Under the pieces are notes generated by a model. That model saw only the letters and a program-made list of their open reading frames with translations, was not told the origin of the DNA and ran no database searches. 64,000 bases of DNA from NCBI GenBank assembly GCA_013398055.1, contig VZRS01009575.1:1-64000 (forward strand). The letters are read 5' to 3'. Numbering within the stretch: the stretch's first letter is position 1; every line of letters begins with the position of its first letter. Shown one piece after another: positions 1 to 13,299 of this stretch. Source of the DNA: Ifrita kowaldi. Its lineage: Eukaryota > Chordata > Aves > Passeriformes > Cinclosomatidae. The position numbers and the translations under genes are program-made.

Positions 1-125
1 CTCCACGCCGCGGCCGTCCCGCGGCAGCGCACGGCAGCTCCGGGCACTGCCCGCCCTCCCCGGCCGTCACCCGCGGCTGTGCCCGCGCTGACCCCGCCGC
101 CTGGCACTGCCACGTACCCCTAGAG
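1..125. promoter_or_regulatory. GC/CpG-rich left edge, possible CpG-island end
   Basis: The first ~120 bases are very GC-rich with many CpG dinucleotides, unlike the following kilobases. This looks like the edge of a CpG island or a GC-rich first exon whose remainder lies left of the window. No open reading frame here can be tied to a known protein. In human the next gene past HIF1AN is PAX2, but nothing in this stretch identifies PAX2. Confidence 0.35.
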
Positions 126-3100
126 CTGCCCGTTCCGATCCCTGCCCTCGCCGTCTTTCCCACAGGGGAAGGGGCTGGTCCTGTCTGTCTGCCTTCCTTT
201 TAGCCGGGCTTTTTCATTGCTCTCCCCCTCCACTTACCTCAGGCACCTTCATCAACACCATTGTCCCCAGTTTGATCACAGTCCAGACACTTCAAAACCC
301 GGCCCCTTTGGGTCTGAGCTCTCCTCCTTCGGAGCCTCGGACACCCTTCGGACCCTCGGACACCCTTCGGATGGCTCTCTGTTTGTTCACTAACTGATTA
401 TTTGTCTGCCTTAAAGCACTTGGAAAGCGCTGCCACTGTCACATCCTGGGGCTTTCATTTTCCACCGCAGCCACTCCCTTTCACTGTACCCCTCATGCAG
501 GGCCATAACATGGGAATTTGCCCATCCACTCCTGCTCTTTTGTTGTCCCAGTGTGAATGGGCATTTGCAGACACACGCAGCATCAGGTAGATGCACTTTG
601 TCCAGTGCCTGGAAATGACTGGGCAGTGATTGTCTGGTTGTGCCGTGGGTGCAAGACCAGTATTTGACAGAGCCTTTCCAGGGCAACATCTAATAAAGCA
701 GCAACAACAATCCAGTCTCTTGGATGCGGGAGGCAATCCCAGCCTCAGCAGGCATCAGCAGCAGCTCTGTCCTGCTGGGGAAGGCGTGAGAGCGTCTGAC
801 AGCTGCACAGCAACTGCCAGAGGTGACAGCAATGCCTTGGCCACTGCACCAAGAGAGAGCTCATCACAGCTGCTCCTGAGGAGCAGAGTCCTCCCCTGAA
901 GACCTGGAGAGTCACCTTGGGAAAGGCAGGTTGTCATCACAGCACCAGAGACTGCAGCTACAGAAAAGGCAGTGGCCGGCCTGATGGCAAATCCTCCTGC
1001 AAGAGGGGCCAGGCCAACCAGCAAGGTCTGGCTGCTGTTCAGCAAGGGCAGCTGCAGCCCAAATAAACCAAAAATCAGTACAGCAGCTGGAGCAGCACCC
1101 AGAGGTCAAAGGCAGCTTGAGTATTGGGGACCAGGGGAGTGTGACCCTTTCCATACAAGTTTCAGATGCTGACAAAGAAAAGAACCTACAGTAAACCGAG
1201 AAAAATTTCAGTCAAAAATGGGATTCAGTGATGGGTTTTATATGAAGTGATGGGAGCCTTTCACCTCTGGAGCAAATTCTTCAGAGCAGCAGTAGATTTT
1301 CTGTCCCAGTGCCTTCAAACCCTGACAGGAGGCCCTTTGGGAAGGAGGGGTTTAGACAAAAGAAACAAGGAGAATTCCCTCAGTTACCCACAAGCTTACA
1401 CCAAGTGACTGAACAGCTGCTTTTTGACTTAAAGTCTCTCCCTGGCTGTGCTTGAGCTGCAGAGCTCTTTCAGGTGTGACAGGCAGACCTGCCTCAAGTA
1501 CCATAGGCTCCATGTGGGTGGGGACAATGGGACAAGTGACTCAGGTGGTTTCATAATCTGTCACAGCAAGAGCCAGCACATGCACTTATCAACTCTGCCA
1601 TCTCTAGTTTGCCTATTGAGCACCAAACCACCTGCTACAGCAAGCAAGAGGAGCACTTTTCTGTTCTTGACCTGTGTAAAGGGCACCACCATCAGTTGCC
1701 TGTCTCAGAGAAGTGTTTGAGTCACAGGAGCATTGGAGGTGACTGTACCTACTCAAAGAGAGCAGCCTTCTGGTTCAGCAGCTAATTACAAAGTCTCTCA
1801 CACAATTGCTCATGGACTTTCTCCCCTCTGGTCATAAGACAGAATGCAGATCCATGTGTCACCCTTCAAAGGGCCTTCACCAGGGTGACAACTGTACTGT
1901 AATCCCTGGGCACAGAAGCAGCTGCCAGTGCAGGTAGGACCTTCAGGGGCAGATACCAGTTGTCCACTGCGAACCATAAAGCCCTCCCTCTCTTAGTCTT
2001 CCTCAGAAGCACCTCACACTTGTAAGCAGCTCAGCAAAGGCTCTCCCAGCTAAGCCCACATTTTCCCAGCAATTCCCTGGGGAAACTGGTACATATTAGC
2101 TCACAAGTGCAGGGTCCTGCCTCAGCCTGTAGTTAATTTGCTCCTTCTGAAGGGCAATTCCATGAGTGAGAGCTCACATAGAAGCCCCTCTGATGCCAGA
2201 GACTTCTATGTAGACCAAGGCATGCCTCAGGCAAACACACCAAAATAAATATTTCCAAGAAAATCCAGCCATTACACAGTTACTTCCATCGGTACTTGAA
2301 TTCCCTCAACCCTGGACCACAGGCTCTGTTCCCTTCACCTGGAGGCTTCATGCCTGATCTGACCCCAGCTCTAGGGCAGGATGAATGAAATTACCTCTGA
2401 TGCATCTGAAATCCAGGGAACTTGAAGCAAACACAAATCACAGTGGGAAGCTTTGAGTAGCCCATAGACCCTGAGGATGAGTTTGCATCTAGCACCACGC
2501 ATGCAAGGCTCATAAGAGGATTTATGGATGGGTGGAGAAGAGGGCAGAGAGTAGCAGGGACTGGTGATCGTGTGCCCAGAAAGCCTTACTGTTCTTTAGT
2601 CCTGCACTTCCCCATGGAAATTGGGCATTACATCTCCACCCAAACCCCAGCAGACACGATCCTCTCTCTCAGCTGGCAGGAAGTAAGAGTTGGTGTTCTC
2701 AGCAGAAAGCTGAGGTAGGTAGGTAAAGATTTTGGTGCTCTGGACTCCACAGGTATGAGGTCTAGGAGACCTCTGCCTCCAGATTGATGTGCAGACTGAT
2801 GACATCAAGCAGGCAAAGGACAGGGATGAGTAATCCCTTCTTCTGTCTGAGGGAAGAGACTCAAACCCACTGGGTTTAGTGCTGCAGGAGCATGGAAATG
2901 CCCAGAGAAAATAGGAAGCTGGCAACAAGCTGCAGTCCACAGGTAGTAAAGCAGAGAGTAGAACAGGCAGGGAGCTAGTTCAAGCAAATGCAGAGCCCAT
3001 TAGAATGAACAAGTCTTGAGAAGAACTTCACATTCAAAACTGACCACAGCAGAGAGCTTTGGGAGTTTTCTGGACAATCCTTGGAGGGCTGACTTCATCT

Positions 3101-3966
3101 GATTGTTTTAAAGCCAGGGGAATTCTATAGGTAAATGCATCTGCACTCAGTAGTGTTAGACATGCCTCATCAGCTTGATTTCCTAGTTGGATGATGACTT
3201 CCCTATGGTACTTCCCTATGGTACTTACGTATCAGAAAGAGCAAGAATGCTTATAGTTGTAAACACTGTGAGTGCCTAAACCAGGAGGTGACACAAGGCA
3301 AGAAATACAAGCTTTCTTTCTAATATACCACATTTAAAGAGATAAGATAAGCAAGAATTTCTTCAATGGATAAAAATATATATTGAAAGCAAATTTTATT
3401 TAATAAAAATTTTATTTAAAAACAATTCATTAAAAGCTTCTCCCACCATTATTTTCACCAATTTTATTCAGAGTCGAATCTGCAAGTGAGGCAGGTATGT
3501 TGTCTTACCAAAGTCCAGCCCTGGGCAGTCTGCTAGATGAAGCCAAGGACACCATCACATGCCTGCCTGTAATCTCACCAAAGTTACACTTTGTTAATGG
3601 TCCAGGTACTCGGGTCTCCATTTCCAGGATCAAATACAGGAAAAGGCATCTTTTCGTGGTTGTGTATGAACCAGTGTGAAAATTAAAGATCCCGTGCAGA
3701 GAGCTGAAGAGAACCTACAGCTCTACTTGCATCAGCTTAGGGCTCCACTGTGTTCCTTGAATTCCTGGAAAGCAGCCACTTATGGCCCAGAAACACTGAT
3801 TTTGTTTATTTTTATTTCACTTGGGCAGATCTTACTCACAGGTTAGTTTGAGAAGATTTCTCCCCAGAGAGGGTTGGAATCAGCCAGGCTTTGCTGAGCC
3901 AAACTGCCACTATCCCTGGTTTTCCCATTTGGTGCCCTCTTTACTCCTTCAGAAGCTATTCTCCCA

Positions 3967-4662
3967 TTAACTGCTGTGCAATTTTGTCTCCCAGATCCAG
4001 GACCTCAGGGCAGTCAGTAAAGCCACCAAAGCTATATTCCTCCTGGTATTCAAGCTACTTTCCTGTATCCTTTGGGAAAGGTACAGCCAGGTGACACTGG
4101 CAAGTTGCTTTCCTCCCACCCACTCACAGGTAACTTTTTTCCTGTCAGAAAAAAGGGAGTCAGCATGGCAAGAGAAGAAAAACACCTTTCTGGTACTTCT
4201 GTCACTCAGGAAAAAATCACTTTCACATGCTGGCATGTTCTCTGTAGGTGGTGGGATCAAAGTGAGAGGTGTGGAGACAGACACCTTGCTCAGGCAGTGA
4301 GTCCTGTGGTTATAGATGTGCAAGATCCAAGTGCAGTTCCAGTAGATGACAGAGCTCCTTGGCAAGGTGCAAGATAGTTGCCCTGAGGAAGGATTTGACT
4401 GCTGTGTGTTCTGCAGTAGCTGGAAAGGTGCTATCCTGGGCAGCATAAGCAGATGGAGCCCGAAGGCACAGGAGATGAACGAAACCCGGCTCTTGCTTTC
4501 TGGGAGGCCAAGGCAGCCACTGACCTGCAGTGCTTCCACAGCTCCCAACCTGAGCCAGGCCTGATCCACCTCGCCCATCAGTTCTGCCTCATTGACCACA
4601 CACAACCTCTTCCAAATGCTGCTGTAAACAGTAGGCTCTTGGAGGAGGCTGGAAGGTGGCAC
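3967..4662 (-). other. Unassigned 231-codon open frame, probably chance
   Basis: This is the longest uninterrupted frame in the left intergenic block. The conceptual product has no domain I recognise, no clear signal peptide and no repeat structure. No splice context or promoter supports it. An open frame of this length can occur by chance in 64 kb read in six frames. It is listed only because of its length. Confidence 0.1.
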
Positions 4663-6215
4663 TGGTAAGGGTCATGGGCCACCTCCTGGCTCTCTCCTCT
4701 CCAAGCACAGCCACACTGCCATGTGGAGGAAACCTTTGGCAGCTGTCTTGTGCTGGGAGACAGGGCTTGTTGAGCTTGGCTGAGTAATCCCAGCCACTCC
4801 CGTCACTGCAGCTGCATGCATCCTTGTTCTCCCAACCTAAGGATCGCTGCCTCACTGAATCACCCCATTAAATTGCTAATATCTTATTGTTCTTTAAGAT
4901 TTCGAAACTTGCTGCGAAACGTTTACAGATAATTTTTTTTTTGCCTGCAGTCACTGTGCCTAATGCCCAGTCATTGAGTGCCATATGTGTTTATATGCAC
5001 TGCAATTTTCCACTTGATTACATTTTACCACAAACACTTTCATCCACTCCGCAAAGACAGCAGCAACACATCCATAATGTTCAGAGCAGCCCAGACAGAC
5101 AGAGCTCAGACACAAATGTCTCCACTGGATGGGCACTGCAAAATGTGAGATTCTTAAAACCAACTGACCCAGCCTCCGGTTCTGAAGTTTCCAAGGGCAC
5201 AAACACCTCAGTCACCTAACAGAACGTGCAAAGTTAACTTCAGGCTGCAACTTTCCCATTAAGCACCAGGTGCTGCATGTAAGTCTGGAACAGCTACACA
5301 ACATGGACATGCTTGCCAATAACCAAGGATATCTCAGATTTTCCAGGACACAGGATGACCCAGACTGCTACAAGGATGCTTAGCACCTGAACCTGAAAAA
5401 ATCCGAGTTGGCAGAAACAGTGCAGCATGCAGCACAGATGAAGTTCTGAAATTAGATCCTGAACCCTGAAAAGTGGAGGCAAGTCCTCATTCAGTCTTCA
5501 ACTAACTGGACATAGTCCAGCTTGTCCCTTGTGGGGGATTTCAGCTCCTGATGGCTACACCTTCCCATTTACAACTAGGCAAGTCACCTTGTCACCTCAA
5601 ATAGCACAAAGCATCCTGCCCGAAGGTCAGCCCCTACCTGGGGACAGGGGTCCCCCTAACTCTAGCTGGCTCAGGGCCACAACAGTGCTGGTGCAACCAG
5701 GTCACAATCTTCCAGGAGGGGAGAGGCAACATGATCTACACAGCAACCTTGGCATCCCCATGTGAGCTCATTCTTTTCACCAGTTCAGCACAGCACAGAG
5801 CAGAGAATGCCGGCTCAGCTGCAGCAGTGAGCCAAGCCTCCGTACTGTGCTGATATGGCAATGCTGCTTTTGCTTCTACAGTCCTTGCCCTGCAGTGTCC
5901 CACTGTCTCCACTGCCTGGTGTGGACACTCACTGTGGGGAAGCGACAAACATCTGCCATGTAATGATCAAGAGCTCTCAATCCATTACCACCCACCCAAG
6001 CCTGCATTGCCGACCAGCTCTGCTGACAGACGTGGGGCTAGTTTGGTGAGGAAGCTCTTCATAACCCTGGAGACCAAAGAAAGTAGCCTACAACATCCTG
6101 CCAGAAAATAGAATAACCTGATGCTTCCCTTACATCCTGGGTTATCTGGGCTCTAGAACCACTTTATGAAATACAGCACTTCAGCTGATGAGTTCTCTTG
6201 GGCAAACCCACAGGC

Positions 6216-6366
6216 ACATAGAATAACCTAGGTTGGAAGAGGCCTCAAAAGATCATCTAGTTCAAACTCCTGCTTAAAGTAATAAAATTACATCATGTTG
6301 CTCAAGTCCTTGGCCAGTCAAGTTAATATTTCTAAGGATAAAGATACCACAACCTTTCTGGGCAAG
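6216..6366 (-). mobile_element. CR1 LINE 3'-end fragment (reverse orientation)
   Basis: On the plus strand the segment begins with the inverted CR1 tail (ATAGAATAACCTAGGTTGGA) and continues with the diverged reverse complement of the CR1 3' UTR, including CATCTAGTTCAAACTCCTGC. Such 5'-truncated CR1 copies are the commonest interspersed repeat of birds. The inner boundary is fuzzy because of divergence. It has no coding capacity. Confidence 0.75.
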
Positions 6367-8817
6367 CAAAATTGAATAAAAGAAGAAACCAACAGTGAGA
6401 AGCCACTGCTGCTTACCCCCAGGTTCTTCTTCCCATGGTTTGGCCTTGTAAAGAGAAAATGAAAACAGACAGCATTGAGTTTGGCTTGCTGCTCATGGCT
6501 TGAGAGGGCACAGACACAAATTTTGGCACGGCAATGCTACATGATTCAAAGCCTGGAGTGCACATAACAGGCAGGGACTCTTAAAGACCTATACTTCACT
6601 ATGTCTGTTGATGATTTTAAACAGGCTTTTAGGATAGCCAGCATTAAGCGCATTGGTTGGACTTAATTTCATACATTCTCTCTGAAAACTGAGATAAACT
6701 GTTTAAGACCTCTGGTATGTTTGTTTCTTGTGTCACATACAAGAAAGAAATGTTACTACCTTTTACTGGATGTAAACTGTCCAGGGACAGGCCATTTTCT
6801 GCTGCTAATGAACATCTTCCCTCCTTGACTGAACTCATGGGAGCAAACATGACCACCCTACACTGGAGAAGAGGCACTAAAGCTGTTAGTGGTCACCAGT
6901 CAGGCAACCCAAGGCCAGTGTTCCTCACCCTGGACCCATGCGCACAAGCCTGCAGAAAATGAGGCAGATGAGTGAGCCTAGCTGCCAAGAAGGGCCACCA
7001 CTGTTCTGCCAAGCATTTACAGCCTCTCTTTCAACAACACTGATTAGCACCACCAGCACAAAATCAATATTTACTTGAGAGAAATGCTGGTTGGGAGAAA
7101 CCCAGCAGTGACCTTGGCAGAGGCCACTCCCAAGACATGGGGCAGCATGTCTGTCAGAGGGAGTACACACTGCCTGCTGGAAAGCGCCTGTTAACTCCTC
7201 TTTTGTTTGAGACTTCCTACCTTCCAGACATCTGATGCAGTCAGCCCTCAAGGGGCAAAGGTGTTTGAGTTCATTGCCCTCCCTTGGGACTCAGGCTGTA
7301 TCAGTTTTTAGGTCTGTACCTGAAAGACAACCTTTTTGAGGAGAAAACAAACAACAGGGAGATGTAGGAGTGAGATTGTGTTTTTTCCTTGGCTGTTTCA
7401 CTGAAACTATTCAGTCTGCTGCTAAAACTTTCATGCCTTTCATGTAGGGCAAGAACTCAAGCTCACATGGCAAATAGTAAGAGGGTGTGAGTTTCCTAGG
7501 CTCAGTTGGGAGGTATTGCCTGCCTGGCTACTCCTCACAGACGAGAAGCTGCATTGAGCTTTGGGGTTTGGCCCTGGGTTTGCTGCTTCCATCCCATCGC
7601 AAGATGTGGTGACGTCAGAGCACAGCTCATTCTATCCACCATGCTCCTTGGTCTAATAAAGAATTGGAACAGTCTCACGCTAGGGCCTTTTATCTGGGAT
7701 GAGCCTATTAACTCTCTTCTAGGCTCAACTCAGGGCTTATTTACTTGTTTAATACACGAGACTAGAGAGTCATTGTATGCAGTCTCCTGCCTCACAATAC
7801 TTGACCACCTTGTCCAAGACCTTTTACCTCATGTTCCATCTGACTTCTAGTGCATCACCTACAACTTCTCTTCTTCACAATCTCTTCTGTAAAAGTTAGT
7901 TACAATCCATTGTCCTGCACAAAGGGTCCCTAGATGTCCCCAGAGCCCCTAAGCAGAATGGTTATTATTACCTCTCATTCCCACTGTGGAGGATATCAGC
8001 TTTCATGCTTAAGAGGGAAAAGAATAATTCTGTATGTACAGCATTCCTTGGTTCCATGCTGAGGGGACAGTGGGTACTGTAAAGCTTGATTACAGCAGAT
8101 GACAAAATCCTTTTGGGAACATCATGCACCCTGATGTACCCCATTTTCATTCTAGTCAGGTAACAGGGCATTTGCAAGAGCAGGTACTGTGGCCTGAGAG
8201 CTTCTCAGGCTGCAGGTGAATGGAAGGCATCCTCATGAAAATGTGACAAGTCCAGGTGACTCATGACAGCGACTCAGAACCAACTTCCTTCCTGCACCTG
8301 ATAAAAGGGAGTTTCTCAGGAAGACTTCCACATCCATCTGCAAAATCATCCCCATTCTTTTTCCCTTGATTATCTCAGCCTGCTCTTCTTTTTCCTCTGA
8401 CAGCTCTTCCCTACAGCCACTCTGTTGGAGGCTGGTATCTTCCTGAGAAGCCCGATTTCTTCTCAACTGCCTTTGCACTGAAACCAAGACTTGAAGGGGA
8501 GCCTCAGGAGAGGAAGGGAGCAAAGTATGACACATTCAAGCTATAGTGAAATGACATATTCATCACAGCTAATGGGGGCCCACATAGCACCCCAACTGTA
8601 TGCTGCCCCACTGCCCATTTCCCAGCTGACTCTGCTGGAGTTTCCCCCCTGCTCCCCTCCCCACATTTCTGATGGTGTCACTCCAAGCGAAGTGGCTGAT
8701 CTGATTGGTGAGAGAACACGAGGGGTGTCAGAGAAGGTGCTCACAGACATTTCTTGGCTGCCTCAAGGAAATAAAGGCCATCGCCGAGCCTGTCAAAATG
8801 ATTAATCGCTTACAGGG

Positions 8818-8893
8818 AATGAGGGGGAGGAGGGAGAGGGAGGGAAAAGGAAGGGGAGGAAGGAGAAGAGAAAGACAGATGGGATGGGGAGAG
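8818..8893 (+). repeat. Polypurine GGA/GGGA-rich tract
   Basis: About 75 bases consisting almost only of G and A on the plus strand, made of irregular GGA, GGGA and GAA units. It is a low-complexity purine strand, of the kind that can adopt triplex or G-rich structures. No gene is attached to it. Confidence 0.7.
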
Positions 8894-11529
8894 CTATAAA
8901 CAAACAGCAAAAGCAGGAGACACAGGATTGCCTCTGTGCTGGGGAGGAATTGGAAGCAAGAGGCCCCAAGCTGTGCTTGGAGTGAACTGGTGGCAGATGA
9001 ATGAGTCCTTCAAGGCCCCCAATTCCACTTGGAGATTCCTTCCTCAGGTGCGCACCACTCCCAAACACAGGCTCAAAGAGCACTAAGATCTGCTCCACCA
9101 GAGCAGTGTCAGACCTGACAGCCCAAGTGACATGGCCCTGTGACGTCTCAGTTCTACAAATCTCTGGAGTTCCCATGAATGGACAGACCAGAAGCTTATT
9201 ACCTCAAATGCCAAGCAAGGCCTTGCCTCCAGCTCCACAGCCTGTAGTGGCTGGCATTTGACCCAAATACCCACCAGCAGCAGTAATTCTTTGCTGCCAG
9301 AAGGATTTTAACCCAATGAAACACAGATGGTTAGGAGCAGCTTCTGAATGTCAGAGGTCCTGGCAAGGGAACTTGCAGCAGAATCAGCCCATTGCCTGTG
9401 GTACTAATCTCTTCCACAGAAAGCACCCCTTTGGATGCTATTATAACCCCATGTGCCCTCTCTGTGGGCACAGGGACTGTTTTTTTATAGAAGCAAATGA
9501 TTTGACCTCACCCCTTTAGCTGCTTTGAGCTCAGCTCGAGCCCTCACACAGCTCACTGCATGAGGCCAGCAGTGCTTAAGCAGCTCAGGGAGCAGAGAGC
9601 ATGCAGCAGATCTTGTAACACAGATTACCTTCACCCAGGAGGGCATACACTTGCCTCTCTTCCTGGCTTCCCAAGAGGTTAAGTCACATCCAAAGGTCCT
9701 CCCCATCAAAGCATTCAACAGCAAATCTTGACTATTCAGGAAAAAAAACCCCATAGCTGACACTGAGATGAAAGTCACACTTGTGCTCCTGCCATCCAGT
9801 AGAGTGACATTTCCTACAGCAAGGGCAATGCCCTGCCATGTCAAAGTCTGAGATTGCTCAGGGTTTGCTGCAAGTTTGTGAAGTGAATTCTGACCCCACT
9901 ACACCACAACCTACCTTCCCTTCTACAAAGTGCATGGGGTGCACTCCTCCAAATGTAAACACACATTTAAAATGTTGCTGTGAATGAGAAGCAGCCCTCC
10001 TCGTGTTCAGGGGGAATAGAAGTCACTACCTGACATATCTCCTCATCCTAAGCAATGTGACCAGTGATTCTCCTAACTTCTGTCATGATGAGCTCTGGAT
10101 GAAAAGCCGTATTAGATCCTGTCCTGATCTATTTTTTCTTTCATTTGAGTTCCTGTGGTGAACACCAACCATGGGAAGAGGCTGAAAATCCAAGCTGCTG
10201 TCATTTGTCTGAGCTCAGAGCCAGCTGGGAATGAGGCAACATGGCTTCAGTTCTCCCCTTTGTATCTGCTTTGATTTCCAGTCACAGAAACAATAATCAC
10301 CCTGATGGAGACCTTCACCTCAAGTAAATGACCCAGCCTTGTAAAGACAGGAATTGCCACTGAAATCAATGGATCCAGCAAGCTTAAGTCTTCAGATGAA
10401 CCAACCAACATTGCATGCCCCACAAATGGTCTGTCATGCCCCCTCCCAAGCTAGAGCTGTTGATTTAATCAGAGGCGATGCCTCTTCATGCAAACTATAC
10501 CAAAATATTGTTTAGCCTGACAAGACCACGAATGACAGCTGTAGGAAAAACAGGTAACATAGATTTCATATGTACTGATAATTTGATCAAAGCCCACAAA
10601 ACCCATACAAATGCATATACTGGATTGTGCATCACTGGATGATGAGGTAAGACAGCAAAAGACAGACACAGAGAAGTCACCACTGCCTTCTTTTCTTTAC
10701 CTGTCATGCAGTCCATCAGGCTCCTCCTTGCTCTTGTAGAAAATGACATTATCAGGAAAAGAGCCTGAAACTGCTTTCATGTTGCCCATCCTAAGCTTTC
10801 TGCATGCCAGTCAAGGCCCCTGCCTGCTCTATTCCACACCAGAAACTGCATGCAAGAAGTGGAGAAAGGAGACAGAAAATTTAAGACATCATTTCAGTGG
10901 TTTTTGCTGTCAGTTTGTGGCCAGGCACTGAGATGGAAGCGCAAGGTGTCAGTGGGGGAAGGACTGCTCTCCCAGATATGCTCTCTCCCTTACTAAGTAG
11001 GTATCTGAGAGTCACTGAACAGGACTAGAAGGATTTTGCCTCGCTGCCGTCCTCCCCAAGCTTTCCAACCCAGCCAAAACCCTTTTTGCTGCTTTGTACC
11101 TAGGCAGAGAGGGCTTTGTGGAGCAACAGGAACACTTAGTTATGCATCTTGTGGACTTCACTGTGGCTCTAGTGGCTGCCTCCATTGTTTGTGGGATATT
11201 CTCCCCCCCTTCCCTCCTTCTAACAAAGATTCTGATTAATGATCGCTCATTCCTAATTGTCAAATTTCTTTTCCTTCATCCTGTGTCTAATCACCAGTGA
11301 CAGAAGCCATTACGCAAATGAGAGCAGACGACTTCCCACAACTGTTCTCGTTGGTAAAAGCCTTGTAATTTAAAGCTCTGATTTGTAGAGGAAAGCTGCG
11401 TTTCCCCAAGGCGTCCGGGCATCTGTTCCACTTACACTCCAAGAGCCTCGACTTCCGCTCCCTCCCCCCACAATTAGTCCTCTGCTTGCAACAAATATTT
11501 GACTTTTCAAGGCAGTAATTAGAACTTAC

Positions 11530-11740
11530 TTTGCATGTGTTTGTCACAGTAGCAGCATCTTTCCCTTTCCTTCTAGGCAGCACCAATGCAGAGAAGTGCC
11601 CAGGGAAGATGGTGGCTTCAGGGCTTCCAAGGACATTGATGGGAGAGGCGCTTTCTGTTCCAAAACAGGAACAGAAGATGAAGACCATAAGCAAGAGAGC
11701 AAGGAAGCTCCTCACACACAGGTGGCAGAGACGCATTTCT
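11530..11740 (-). CDS. Candidate exon encoding a signal-peptide-like N terminus (unassigned)
   Basis: On the minus strand a T-rich acceptor-like stretch ending TTAG at 11741 is followed by an ATG at 11736-11734 (G at -3), 69 open codons, then a strong donor (AAA then GTAAGT) at 11529. The predicted peptide starts MRLCHLCVRSFLALLLMVFI, so it has a short basic start and a hydrophobic core of about 14 residues. A Cys/Gly/Ser stretch then gives a plausible cleavage zone near residues 28-31, and a basic PRRKGK motif lies at residues 54-59. This resembles the first coding exon of a small secreted protein. I recognise no family and could not find a phase-compatible next exon. An overlapping plus-strand frame (11531-11893) competes with it. 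It may be chance. Confidence 0.25.
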
Positions 11741-12051
11741 CTAAGCATAAAAACACATGAGCAAAGGCAGTACCTCTGCTGCAGTTGCTGCTCTGCTTCC
11801 ACAGCTGAGACCATGCATCAGCAAAGGCCTGCCAGGAGATTGTTGAGACCCTGTGTGCACTACCCCCATTCTAAGGCTTTAAAGCACAGTTGACTGTGTT
11901 CAAGGTCGGCTTGGTCATTGGTAAGAACTGTTGCAAACAAAAGAAATGCCAGCCCAGGCCTGCCTCTCTCTCAAGAGCTGCTCTGATGCCAAGGGTGTCC
12001 CCCTTCACCCCCAGAGTTAGACTACCCCTGCACTGCAGCTGTGTCTGATAC

Positions 12052-12095
12052 CTCCTCAACCCTGGCCTGATCCCTCCTCAACCCTGGCCTGATCC
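12052..12095 (+). repeat. 22-bp tandem duplication
   Basis: The unit CTCCTCAACCCTGGCCTGAT plus two C occurs twice head to tail with no mismatch. It is a simple local duplication in intergenic DNA with no gene attached. Confidence 0.7.
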
Positions 12096-13299
12096 TCACC
12101 TCTTGGCTTCACCTCAGACCTGCTTTATCACTCCAAATTTCCCTAAGCAGAGCATGACCCTGATCAACAAGGGGGTGAACAAGTGCGTCAGTTCAAAAAC
12201 CCATGTGCTTCTCTTTACACAGGAAAGATCCTGCAGCTGTGATTTACAAGGATTAAGAATTCTCCTTAGAAGAATCCCACTTTTAATGGAAAAGGGAAAT
12301 GAGGAGGAAAAAAAAAAGAGAAGAAAGGTATTAAAGGTCTTAATAAAAGAAAACAAGAAAAAGACTAAAAGTACAAGTGAAAAATCTTGGACTCTGACCT
12401 AGTTTTTAAATGACAGTTCTCATCCCTCAGTTTCCTCTGCTCTTTGCACAACCTGAAACATTTCTGAGCTTTGTGACGCCAGCTGTACGTTACCCAAGAG
12501 GCAAGTGCAGAGCAGAAGGACTACAGGATCAGACATAGCAGATCTCAAAGTTCAGTGGAACAGAAGCAAGGGTGTTCAGATGATGATCCCAGCAGGCACA
12601 GCATGGAAAGGTGAGCACCCACAGTCAGACTTTCTGCACTTGGCTTTCATACTCCCTTCACATTCGCCCTGTCCCCCAAGGGTGTGAGGAGAGAATGCCA
12701 CTTGGGGTAGCCCAGGCTGAGACATCTCTCTCTTGCTCTCCCACCACCCCAACATCCCTCACCTACTATTCAATTATTCCCTGTTTTACTACATCTTAGA
12801 CATTTGTACAGAATTAGCCAACATTTCACCAATGGTTAAGATTCCAAGATTGCTGTAGAGTTAATATTGCCATAAAATAACCGGTGTCTACCAGGTAGAG
12901 AGGACTCCATCTCCCAAGGCTGCCAACACACAGCACAGGTACACGCAGGAAGCTTCCCCCCAAACTCTCCTTGACAATTAAATGAGTTCATTAGGCCTGG
13001 TTATGTAGTTTGCTCCGTCACCCAGTCAGTGACCAGAGTATGGTGACACCATTCAGGTCAGCAAGGAGAGGAATTTTTCCCTTCCCACCAGCTTTCCTTT
13101 CAGGCTCATGGAAGTAATATGGAGAAAGTTGTGAAGACACTATAATGCAATTGGTATTGCTGTTTTGAAGGCAGTTCTGGAGACCAACAGCTTTCACCAG
13201 CCACGAACACAAGTGGAGTTGTTAGAAAGGCTGAAAGGTAGCTTTACACGCACATGTCCTTATGGAGCTCTTCTACACAGCCACTCACAAAATAAAAGC

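Larger units (their letters stand above)
126..11529. other. Intergenic region without a supported gene
   Basis: Mixed-composition DNA with only short open frames. None matches a family I recognise and none has a convincing chain of splice sites. It contains small direct duplications (about 335-370, 3200-3226), an AT-rich patch near 3370-3430, a CR1 fragment near 6.2 kb and a polypurine tract near 8.8 kb. Distal regulatory elements may be present but cannot be identified from one sequence. Confidence 0.5.

Noticed and set aside
3967..4662. 231-codon minus-strand open frame as a gene
   Set aside because: No recognisable domain, no splice or promoter context, and this length is plausible by chance in 64 kb of six-frame sequence. 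It is listed as a feature only at very low confidence.
10701..10764. Exon-like 64-nt minus-strand segment between AG and GT
   Set aside because: The most peptide-like frame needs an upstream exon ending in phase 1, but the 11530 donor leaves phase 0; short AG...GT spans are common by chance.
11531..11893. 120-codon plus-strand frame with a hydrophobic start
   Set aside because: It overlaps the minus-strand exon candidate that has better splice signals; the plus frame has no splice or start support and no family resemblance.
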